Assembly: GCA_000828075.3 (NCBI GenBank) | Contig: JXCB02000039.1 | Coordinates: 469,470 to 533,469 of the forward strand | Direction: 5' to 3' | Origin: Tolypothrix campylonemoides VB511288 | Lineage (GTDB): Bacteria > Cyanobacteriota > Cyanobacteriia > Cyanobacteriales > Nostocaceae | DNA length: 64,000 bases | Shown here: positions 1 through 6,662 of the stretch, piece after piece | Layout of the letters: each line of letters begins with the position of its first letter | Numbering within the stretch: position 1 is the first letter of the stretch | Made by a program: the position numbers and the translations under genes | The notes under the pieces: generated by a model | Told to the model about the DNA's origin: nothing | Database searches by the model: none | Seen by the model: only the letters and a program-made list of their open reading frames with translations

Positions 1-53
1 AATTCACACTCAAAAGTCATGAGTAAAATACTTTTGACGAATGACTAATAGAC

Positions 54-179
54 TTCTTGCACTCATTCCGGTTTAAAAATATTTAGAACCACAGATGAAC
101 ACAGATGCACACAGATAAATCATCGGTGTTCATCTGTGTTTATCTGTGGTTTTATTTTCATCCAATTGACTTTTGCAAG
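54..179. repeat. MITE-like repeat with CTTGCAAAAGT-type ends (copy A)
   Basis: The right end reads TTGACTTTTGCAAG and the left end a degraded CTTGCAcTCAT. The core is a long inverted repeat built from ACCACAGAT and ATCTGTGGT arms with ACAGAT units between. A second copy with a better left end lies at 6427-6549. The repeat has no coding capacity, and its last nine bases have become the target duplication of the next element. Confidence 0.7.
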
Positions 180-302
180 GGGAGCATCCGAATTTTGCAC
201 AGAAGCCTTTGTACCCTCACCCCCATCCCCTCATGTATGGGAGAGGCGAGGGGGGTGAGGGGATGAGGGCTATCAAGGTTTTTGCACATTTGGGATGCTC
301 CC
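180..302. repeat. MITE-like element, GGGAGCATCC family, copy 1
   Basis: The ends are GGGAGCATCC and GGGATGCTCCC, flanked by the 9-bp direct repeat TTTTGCAAG (171-179 and 303-311), so this is an insertion into the terminal repeat of the element before it. The interior is a C-rich then G-rich arm pair of the 'ccctcacccccatcccc' kind. Related copies are at 33143-33307 and 61834-62145. Confidence 0.8.
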
Positions 303-320
303 TTTTGCAAGAGCTTTAAT

Positions 321-352
321 GACTCATGACTCATGACTCATGACTCATGACT
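321..352. repeat. Tandem heptamer GACTCAT x4
   Basis: Four head-to-tail copies of the 7-mer GACTCAT plus a partial copy lie immediately 3' of the alpha-glucosidase gene. This is the short tandemly repeated class known in heterocystous cyanobacteria. No function is visible. Confidence 0.8.
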
Positions 353-356
353 ATCT

Positions 357-2750
357 TCAAAACTTCAAAGTACGTGGCTTCCCATCGTCTTGAAATTGCT
401 GCTCACCAACTCCCACAAGTTCAACAATCACCTCACGCGGCGATGGTGTCCATTCTCCCTCTCGCGCTCCAATTTCCACAATTGTTTGTTTTCCATCAGA
501 GGAAACACGGTAATTTGTAGTTGCAAAAGCTCCTTTTTGATACTCAAATGTATGTCCATCGTCTTCGTAAAGTGTAAATTCACCGCTACCAGGAAAAACG
601 CGTAACCTTAACTGCTCAAGTGGATGTTCATCAACATATTGCATGACAGGTTGCATGGGGATAATCGCACCAGCACGCACATAAAACGGCATTTTTTCCA
701 ATGGTGCATGGGCGAGGATATGAACCGGACCAGAGTAACTTTCACCAGTCCACCAGTCATACCAAGTCCCTTCGGGTAAGTACACGGCGCGATGCTCGAT
801 TCCAGGGCGGTAAATTGGTGCAGCCATGAGGGAGGGACCGAGTAAAACTTGGTCGTAGAGTGTGTAGGTTGTGGGATCGTTGGGGAAATGGTAGAGTAAT
901 GGTCTTAGAATGGGCGCTCCTGTTGTTGCTGCTTCCCAGAAGAGGGTGTAAATATATGGCAGCAACTCGTAACGCAGATTGATGTATTCTCGACAGATAT
1001 TCTCTGTACGCTCTCCGAAAACCCACGGTTCATGACGAGCTGTACTCATTGCCGAGTGACCGCGCATCAAGGGATACAGCATTCCTACCTGCATCCACCG
1101 AGCGAATAATTCAGCGGTGGCGTTACCTGCAAATCCACCGATATCGCAACCTACAAACGCCACGCCAGAAAGTCCCATGTTAGACAGCATTGGCAGGGAC
1201 ATTTCTAAATGTTCCCACAACGACTGATTATCGCCCATCCACACCGATGACCATCGGTGCACTCCTGCAAAACCAGAACGAGTCAGCACAAAAGAACGCT
1301 CATTAGAGCGCAGTCGTTGCAAACCCTCAGCAGAAGCTCGTGCCATTGACAAACCATACAAATTATGCACCTCTGCATGAGTCGCCCTTTCTTTAGATGA
1401 GGGGGATGACAGAGGAGTTTCTTCCCTCCCTCCCTCACTCCCCCACTCCCCCCCTCCTCCTTGGGGTGCATCCAAGGGAAACCAGATTTTATTACCACCA
1501 TCCCCAAAAGGGCGATCGTCAATGGCTGGTTCGTTCATATCATTCCAAATTCCTGCAATACCGATATCTGTTAGGCTTTTGTGTAAATCGCCCCACCACT
1601 GACGCACATCGGAACGCAGAAAATCAGGAAAAACAGATTTTTCGGGCCATACGTAGCCGTGAAATAATCGTCCATCGGCTTGACGGACGAAATAGTTGTT
1701 TTCTATGCCTTGGTCAAAAACGTGATAGTTCGCTTCTGGTTCGTACTTTACACCAGGATCTATAATTGTCACCGCCTTAAAGCCATCTTGCGCCAAGTCA
1801 CCGATCAGTTTTGCAGGGTCAGGGAAGCGTTTGGGACTCCAGGTAAACACGCGATAGCCCCGCATATAGTCAATATCGAGGTGGATGACATCGCAGGGAA
1901 TGCGGCGATCGCGGAATTCTCGCGCCAGTTCACGCACAACAACTTCAGATTCATAACTCCAGCGACATTGGTGATAGCCAATCGACCATTTTGGCGGTAA
2001 CGGCATTCTACCAGTAAGCTGGGTGTAGGTGCGGAGAATTTGGGCAGGTTCGGGACCATAGATGATGTAGTAGTCCAACTCGCCGCCGCGAGTTTCCATT
2101 TTCCAGACACCCGGTTTCTCTGCGCCAATGTCGAACTGACTCCAGAACGTTGTGTTGAAGAAAACACCGTAACTTAGTTCAGGACGCAAGGCAATAAAAA
2201 ATGGAATTGCCTGGTACATTTCATCCGTCAGGGAATTGTAATCTAAAGCATCAACCGTCCAATTCGTTTTGACTTCGCTAAGTTTGTCAAGTAAGCCCGT
2301 ACGTTCCCCAAAGCCGTAGAAATGCTCTTCGGCTTCTATGTGTTTCCATGCAGCAACTGCACCCAAGCGCCAACCCATACCTAAATCTGTATCTTGGGCA
2401 AAGGAACGACCAGATTTGTCGAAGCAGGTGATACGGCAATTTTGGCGCTGTACACTCACACGTATTTGCTCTGTTTCAATTTCTACTGTTGCGTCACTTT
2501 CCCGCACCTGGAAGGGTATGACTGCCCATTCTGTATCATCCGGTGCGATCGCCCAAGGACGGCGGCTTGTAAATTCGCCATTAGGTGACATCCGTACACG
2601 AATTAAGTTTGGTGCTAGCACGCTGATGGCTACGCGTGAGTCACCACACTCAAGGTTGATAGTGCGTTCATCCCAATGTACGGCTTGTACTGTACCGATG
2701 GTTGTCCAAGGTTGGTCAGTTGTAGGCAGTTTTCCAAAGTATTGCGGCAT
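357..2750 (-). CDS. Glycoside hydrolase family 31 alpha-glucosidase
   Basis: A 797-residue cytoplasmic glycosidase expected to release glucose from alpha-linked oligosaccharides with retention. The GH31 nucleophile motif WNDMNE is present (Asp about residue 404), and the proposed acid/base Asp lies in SSVWMGDN (about 507). An N-terminal beta-sandwich precedes the barrel, whose start is marked by HLDIDYM. I chose the ATG at 2750 because GGAGGA sits 4-9 bases upstream; a longer frame runs to 2786 without such a site. Odd: residues about 428-457 are Gly/Ser/Glu-rich and are encoded by a C/G-run repeat (about 1385-1475) that looks like inserted repeat DNA kept in frame. The gene stands alone on the minus strand. 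Substrate is not determinable. Confidence 0.93.
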   Translation of the reverse strand: MPQYFGKLPTTDQPWTTIGTVQAVHWDERTINLECGDSRVAISVLAPNLIRVRMSPNGEFTSRRPWAIAPDDTEWAVIPFQVRESDATVEIETEQIRVSVQRQNCRITCFDKSGRSFAQDTDLGMGWRLGAVAAWKHIEAEEHFYGFGERTGLLDKLSEVKTNWTVDALDYNSLTDEMYQAIPFFIALRPELSYGVFFNTTFWSQFDIGAEKPGVWKMETRGGELDYYIIYGPEPAQILRTYTQLTGRMPLPPKWSIGYHQCRWSYESEVVVRELAREFRDRRIPCDVIHLDIDYMRGYRVFTWSPKRFPDPAKLIGDLAQDGFKAVTIIDPGVKYEPEANYHVFDQGIENNYFVRQADGRLFHGYVWPEKSVFPDFLRSDVRQWWGDLHKSLTDIGIAGIWNDMNEPAIDDRPFGDGGNKIWFPLDAPQGGGGEWGSEGGREETPLSSPSSKERATHAEVHNLYGLSMARASAEGLQRLRSNERSFVLTRSGFAGVHRWSSVWMGDNQSLWEHLEMSLPMLSNMGLSGVAFVGCDIGGFAGNATAELFARWMQVGMLYPLMRGHSAMSTARHEPWVFGERTENICREYINLRYELLPYIYTLFWEAATTGAPILRPLLYHFPNDPTTYTLYDQVLLGPSLMAAPIYRPGIEHRAVYLPEGTWYDWWTGESYSGPVHILAHAPLEKMPFYVRAGAIIPMQPVMQYVDEHPLEQLRLRVFPGSGEFTLYEDDGHTFEYQKGAFATTNYRVSSDGKQTIVEIGAREGEWTPSPREVIVELVGVGEQQFQDDGKPRTLKF

Positions 2751-2753
2751 GCA

Positions 2754-2759
2754 TCCTCC
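2754..2759 (-). promoter_or_regulatory. Ribosome binding site of the alpha-glucosidase
   Basis: GGAGGA on the minus strand lies four bases before the ATG at 2750 and decides that start over the upstream in-frame one at 2786. Confidence 0.7.
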
Positions 2760-3059
2760 AACGTAGACGGCTGATAACAACAGCAACTGTAGTACAGCCT
2801 ACCATTGGGTATAAACCTACTCATGGATGAATTCCTGAATACTTTGCTATTGATATTATTTCTAAATTGAATCTAAGTAAGTACCTGTAGGTGGAGATTT
2901 TATTACCAAACTTGTTTTAGTCTGACTATTAAATCATTCTTAAAAAGATTTATTATCTTCCTTAAGTAAGAAGTTAAGCCTTTGGAGACTTGCAAACATT
3001 TAAATTGTTAAGTTTACTAAATCTATTATTTTGAAAGATTAATGCACGAAAGGCTATTA

Positions 3060-3266
3060 ATGTCGCTTAAGGAAAAAGAGGAATTTTTCCATATACAACT
3101 AGTCAAACATGGTGTGGAATACCACAAAGCAGCAGAAGTTGCCAAGATTATAGTCTCTGGAAAACCTGATGAACTTTTAACGGACAAAGAGAGACAACTT
3201 GCTATGGAAGTTTGCAGACAATGGATAAGACAGCGCCAACGCTTGGCTTTAATATACGGGCAATAG
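3060..3266 (+). CDS. Small hypothetical protein, 68 aa
   Basis: A short, charged, mostly helical protein with no signal peptide or membrane segment. It starts MSLKEKEEFF; GAAAGG lies just upstream of this ATG. Another in-frame ATG at 3042 would add six residues and lacks a ribosome site. I do not recognise the family. The Lys/Glu/Arg-rich composition and 'LLTDKERQLAMEVC' helix look like real coding sequence. About 30 bases downstream lies a broken DUF421 gene on the same strand. Confidence 0.5.
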   Translation: MSLKEKEEFFHIQLVKHGVEYHKAAEVAKIIVSGKPDELLTDKERQLAMEVCRQWIRQRQRLALIYGQ

Positions 3267-3299
3267 AGTATAAATCAATGCCCGACATTAAGCGCATAG

Positions 3300-3585
3300 G
3301 TGATTTGGAGATTGACCTTGGTTGGTCTGGACATTTTTATGTTGCTGTGGAAGAGGCGATCGCCCCAGATAAATAACCAGATAAACAAGTTGATTGACGG
3401 TATACCGATGGTTGTTGTTGAAGATGGGCGATCGCTCAAAGACCGTATGCACAAGGCGCGGCTTCAGGAAGAAGACATTCTGATGGTTGCACGCCAATGC
3501 AAAGGCTTTGCGAATGGGTCAAATTAAATACGCCGTGACCGAACGCAGCAGGAGGATTTCAATTATTCCAAAACAGAAAAGTTAA
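3300..3585 (+). pseudogene. DUF421/YetF-like membrane protein, C-terminal remnant
   Basis: The frame from 3300 carries IDGIPMVVVEDGRSLKDRMHK and KARLQEEDILMVARQ, the cytoplasmic C-terminal domain of DUF421 (YetF) proteins. It then stops at 3527, while another frame continues with GQIKYAVTERSRRISIIPKQ, the expected end of the family, to a TAA at 3583-3585. One frameshift near 3510 therefore separates the two parts. The N-terminal three-helix membrane part is missing upstream. The family is of uncertain function. This reads as a truncated, frameshifted relic. Confidence 0.75.
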
Positions 3586-3889
3586 ACTTTTTATCTAGTA
3601 TTTTTATCTAGTGAAATATTATTTTCCATTTGGCTTATTTTTCTAGTATTCGCAAAAACTTGTCAAATATTTAGAAATATTGATTTTTTTTTAGGTATTC
3701 TTACAGTTGTTAATATCTAAAAAAGATTTCTGCTAAATTTTTAGTGTTATAAAAATTTGCACCTCAAAGTACCGAGGAAAGAGCGAGCTTCCATCGCAAA
3801 TAGACTGCGGGGACAAGTTCACCGTGCTGATTTGCCTGTACCACCAGTTATTGTCACACAATTGTTATATTTGATACCAAAAATTGAAC

Positions 3890-4567
3890 ATGACGAAAAT
3901 AGCAACCAAGATAGTGTTTTCTGCTTTGGGAGTAACAGCAATTAGTCTTTTGTCTTCTGTGACACCAGCAAGCGCTACCATTTTGGTGGAACCCCTCGTG
4001 ACCACACAGAATGAAGACATCTTAAGAACGAGAAACCCGAGAGCGCTTGGACCAGAAATAACACCTGGGCTAGTCATAGAATATGGTGTCCCAGATGTAG
4101 CGAACAACCTCTTAAATGCTACTGGGCAAGATATAGGAAGCTTGGTTTTTGAATTAGAAACGCTATCTTATACTAATCCAAATTCCACTCCACCGTTCAA
4201 TAATGAGCCAGTGCAGTGGGGAGATGTTAATGGAGATGGGAAGATTGGTTTTTCTAACGTTCCTGGTCTCAATGATATTTTTACAAACGTTACCATCACG
4301 GATAACGTCCTCACCTATAGTGGTGGTGTCATACCCAACGGAACGGTGTTTTTCAATCCATTCTCTAGTCAGCCTGATTTACGCCCAGGTCGTGGTATCA
4401 TCCCACCAGCACCACCTGCACCAGCAGATCAAGATGGCCCCATCCGCGTGAAAAGCTATTACACTGCTGTTCCCGAACCAACTTCCGCCTTGGCTTTACT
4501 GTTGCTTGGTGGCATAAGCTTAGCTTCAAGATTACAGCGGAAACTGAAGCAGCTAACTCATTATTGA
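3890..4567 (+). CDS. PEP-CTERM sorting domain protein
   Basis: A 225-residue exported protein. The N-terminal signal peptide ends near PASA-T, and the C-terminus has the PEP-CTERM tripartite signal: VPEPTSA, a hydrophobic helix and a basic tail (SRLQRKLKQ). Such proteins are thought to be processed by exosortase and delivered to the cell surface or matrix. The middle is Asn/Pro-rich with a DVNGDGKIGF calcium-binding-like loop. The start is the ATG at 3890; a frame six bases longer begins with TTG. The stop TGA lies inside the end of an IS200/IS605 element: the last residue, Tyr, and the stop are supplied by the insertion. Confidence 0.85.
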   Translation: MTKIATKIVFSALGVTAISLLSSVTPASATILVEPLVTTQNEDILRTRNPRALGPEITPGLVIEYGVPDVANNLLNATGQDIGSLVFELETLSYTNPNSTPPFNNEPVQWGDVNGDGKIGFSNVPGLNDIFTNVTITDNVLTYSGGVIPNGTVFFNPFSSQPDLRPGRGIIPPAPPAPADQDGPIRVKSYYTAVPEPTSALALLLLGGISLASRLQRKLKQLTHY

Positions 4568-4621
4568 CACTCCCACGGCTATGAAGATTTCGCTTCGCTC
4601 ATCTTCACAAAAAGCCGTGGG
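4564..4621 (-). ncRNA. IS right end and presumptive omega RNA 3' hairpin
   Basis: On the minus strand the outer stem CCCACGGCT/AGCCGTGGG (4613-4621 with 4572-4580) encloses an inner stem GAAGAT/ATCTTC. It overlaps the tnpB stop codon. In TnpB systems the transcript of this region is the omega RNA and the guide is the flanking DNA just beyond the right end, here starting taatgagttagctgc (inside the PEP-CTERM gene). The RNA itself is inferred. Confidence 0.6.
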
Positions 4622-5861
4622 ATTCTAGGCTCAACGTCGGAAGTTGCTTATGCAGGTTTGCACCAACATGAGTAGAGCTTCCAACTCCCCTAGCGTTTCT
4701 TGCCTTCTTCTTAGAAGTCGGCTTGCTTTCCCCATGCCCTGAGGTAGCAATTTTTTCTTTGCCCTTACGAAGTATATTGATTGCAGCCGCATAGTCACGT
4801 TGCAGAACACAACCACATTTGCAAGTGTGCGTTCTAGTTGACAACGATTTCTTAACCATCGTGCCGCATTTTGGACACTCCTGTGAGGTATAGTGTGGTT
4901 CCACAGCAAGTGCTACCTTCCTATACTTTTGGGCAAAGTATTCTAGATAGCTCCGAAACTGTCTCCATCCAGCGTCATTAATGCTTTTTGCTAGATGGTG
5001 GTTACGCACCATATTTTTAACCTGCAAGTTTTCGTAGACGCATAAGTCGTTAGACCGCATGACGTGACGCGCCCTCGATTTGGCGTGTTCGGTACGTTGT
5101 CTACTTATCTTCAGGTGCTTACGTGCGTATCGGTTTCGAGCCTTCTTTCTACCGTTCTTACCTTTCTCCTTTTTGTATATTCTTCGTTGAACGTGCTTAA
5201 CTTGTTTCTCGGTTTTACGCAAAAAACGAGGATTGGGTTCATGGTATCCGTTTGAGTCGGTATAGAAGTGTTCCAATCCAAAATCTAAACCAATCTCTTG
5301 ACCTGTAAATTGAACCGTTTCCTTGCATTCCACATCAACACAGAATTGGACATAGTACCCATCAGCACGACGGACAATCCGAACTCGTTTAACGGACTTA
5401 ACAGGATGCGTGTGTATGTCCCATTTGCCCATTAGCTTGAGTTCACCAATGCCTTTTTTATCAGTGAAAGTGATTCTACGCTTTGTTGGGTGTAGTGACC
5501 ATCCACTAGTTTTGTATTCAACAGAACGGTTGTCATGTTGAAAACGTGGGAATCCTTTCTTCCCTGGTTTAGCTTTTTTGCAGTTATCGTAAAATCGAGA
5601 AATAGCAAGCCATGCTCTCTCGGCAGCAGCTTGTACTGCCATTGAATTAAGTGCTGCAACAAAGGGAAAGTTAGCGCGTAGTACTGTTGAATATCGGCTA
5701 ATAGCAGCATTATTAATACTGTCCTCTTTAGAAGAGTCCATCCAATAACGCAAACACTTATTTCTAACAAATTGAGTAGTCTTAATAGATTCTTCAATTG
5801 CTTGATATTGTGCTTTATTAGCTTTTGCTTTGTATTCTAGAACTAACACGCGCTCACTCAC
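4605..5861 (-). CDS. tnpB: TnpB RNA-guided endonuclease of IS200/IS605
   Basis: A 418-residue TnpB of normal length. The RuvC-like triad is complete: Asp193 (GLDFGL), Glu277 (VYENLQ) and Asp356 (QRDYAAAINIL). A zinc finger uses CPKCG (Cys329, Cys332) and CKCGC (Cys347-351). The N-terminal helix-turn-helix and a basic arginine-rich stretch (about 222-265) fit RNA binding. Family members cut DNA next to the transposon-specific tetranucleotide under guidance of an RNA from the element's right end, which maintains the element after excision. The stop lies within the right-end hairpin. It is divergent from tnpA, with an 86-base gap. Confidence 0.93.
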   Translation of the reverse strand: MSERVLVLEYKAKANKAQYQAIEESIKTTQFVRNKCLRYWMDSSKEDSINNAAISRYSTVLRANFPFVAALNSMAVQAAAERAWLAISRFYDNCKKAKPGKKGFPRFQHDNRSVEYKTSGWSLHPTKRRITFTDKKGIGELKLMGKWDIHTHPVKSVKRVRIVRRADGYYVQFCVDVECKETVQFTGQEIGLDFGLEHFYTDSNGYHEPNPRFLRKTEKQVKHVQRRIYKKEKGKNGRKKARNRYARKHLKISRQRTEHAKSRARHVMRSNDLCVYENLQVKNMVRNHHLAKSINDAGWRQFRSYLEYFAQKYRKVALAVEPHYTSQECPKCGTMVKKSLSTRTHTCKCGCVLQRDYAAAINILRKGKEKIATSGHGESKPTSKKKARNARGVGSSTHVGANLHKQLPTLSLESHGFL

Positions 5862-5947
5862 CTCCTTGTATTTTCTGTAAAATTAATCTAACATAATATG
5901 GTTGATAGATACAAGCTATTGACCACAAGTTTACACGATTTTTATAT

Positions 5948-6343
5948 ATGCTTGACAAGTATAGGCACAAAACAACGTCAGTCACGTTGATTAACTATCA
6001 TTTCGTATGGATACCAAAAAGAAGAAAAAAAGTATTATACGGACTAGTTGCAAAACGACTAGAAGAATTGCTTTATGAAAAAACGAAAGAGCTAGATTGT
6101 GAGATCCTAGCTCTTGAAATTATGGAAGACCACGTTCATCTATTTCTTTGTTGTCCGCCTACTTTAGCACCAGACCAAATAATGTTTCGATTAAAAGGAT
6201 ATACATCAAGAATCCTTAGACAAGAATTTCCATACTTGCTTAAACTGCCTTCAATGTGGACTAGAAGTTATTTTTGTGGTACTGCTGGAGATGCTTCAAG
6301 TGAAACAATTAAAAAGTATATAGCTAATCAAAAGACAAGATAG
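5948..6343 (+). CDS. tnpA: TnpA, Y1 HUH transposase of IS200/IS605
   Basis: A 131-residue single-strand transposase. The HUH metal site is His62-Val-His64 in MEDHVHLF, and the nucleophilic tyrosine is Tyr124 in KKYIANQK. The SYFCGTAG segment is typical of the family. It excises and inserts the element as single-stranded circles at a short target. Length and motifs are intact. It faces away from tnpB, the IS605 arrangement. There is no clear Shine-Dalgarno sequence upstream of the ATG. Confidence 0.93.
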   Translation: MLDKYRHKTTSVTLINYHFVWIPKRRKKVLYGLVAKRLEELLYEKTKELDCEILALEIMEDHVHLFLCCPPTLAPDQIMFRLKGYTSRILRQEFPYLLKLPSMWTRSYFCGTAGDASSETIKKYIANQKTR

Positions 6344-6371
6344 ACTGCACCTGAAGGTGCAACGCATTCAT

Positions 6372-6393
6372 CCCACGGCTAAAAGCCGATGGG
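6372..6393 (-). other. Left-end hairpin of the IS200/IS605 element
   Basis: CCCACGGCT-aaa-AGCCGaTGGG forms a hairpin downstream of tnpA, sharing its stem with the right-end hairpin at 4572-4621. TnpA recognises such hairpins. The presumed left cleavage site TTAC follows at 6415-6412 on the minus strand. Confidence 0.7.
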
Positions 6394-6426
6394 CTTTCTG
6401 CTCTCGATATTGTAATTAAATAGATT

Positions 6427-6549
6427 TCTTGCAAAAGTATGATGAATGGATATTTAGAACCACAGATTCACCTCATGGAACACAGATAAATTATCTGTGT
6501 GCATCTGTGTCCATCTGTGGTTTTTTTTCATAAAATTGACTTTTGCAAG
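6427..6549. repeat. MITE-like repeat with CTTGCAAAAGT ends (copy B)
   Basis: The ends are CTTGCAAAAGT and ACTTTTGCAAG, enclosing arms ACCACAGAT and ATCTGTGGT. It is the same layout and flanking 'atatttagaaccacagat' as copy A at 54-179, here not interrupted by a further insertion. It is non-coding. Confidence 0.75.
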
Positions 6550-6568
6550 CCAGCTCAACATGAGTAAA

Positions 6569-6647
6569 TGTAGGATGGGAAGCGCGAAGCGTAACCCATG
6601 CTGTCCTTTGCGATTGATGCGTTAGCCTTGGAAGACCGCATCCTACA
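6569..6647. repeat. Inverted repeat TGTAGGATG...CATCCTACA
   Basis: Nine-base terminal inverted repeats bound a 79-bp segment with an inner GCGCGAAGCG stretch, immediately after the previous repeat and before the cytochrome c stop codon. It looks like a small dispersed palindromic repeat; no function is visible. Confidence 0.55.
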
Positions 6648-6662
6648 AAAAATTCTGTCCGC

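Larger units (their letters stand above)
4564..6411 (-). mobile_element. IS200/IS605-family element, apparently complete
   Basis: Divergent tnpA and tnpB lie between two imperfect hairpins that share CCCACGGCT/AGCCGTGGG. Read on the minus strand, the sequence is TTAC (6415-6412), left end, tnpA, tnpB, right-end hairpin, GTGTCAA (to 4564). TTAC and TCAA match the left and right cleavage tetranucleotides known for IS608, so I place the borders at 6411 and 4564. There is no target duplication, as expected. Removing the element joins CATTA to GTAATTAAA. Both proteins keep their catalytic residues, so the element may be active. The exact borders are an inference from IS608. Confidence 0.8.

Noticed and set aside
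3757..3945. Open frame upstream of the first PEP-CTERM gene, starting HLKVPRKERASIANRLRG
   Set aside because: It overlaps the start of a convincing exported protein, has no ribosome site and matches no family I know; at best it is debris.
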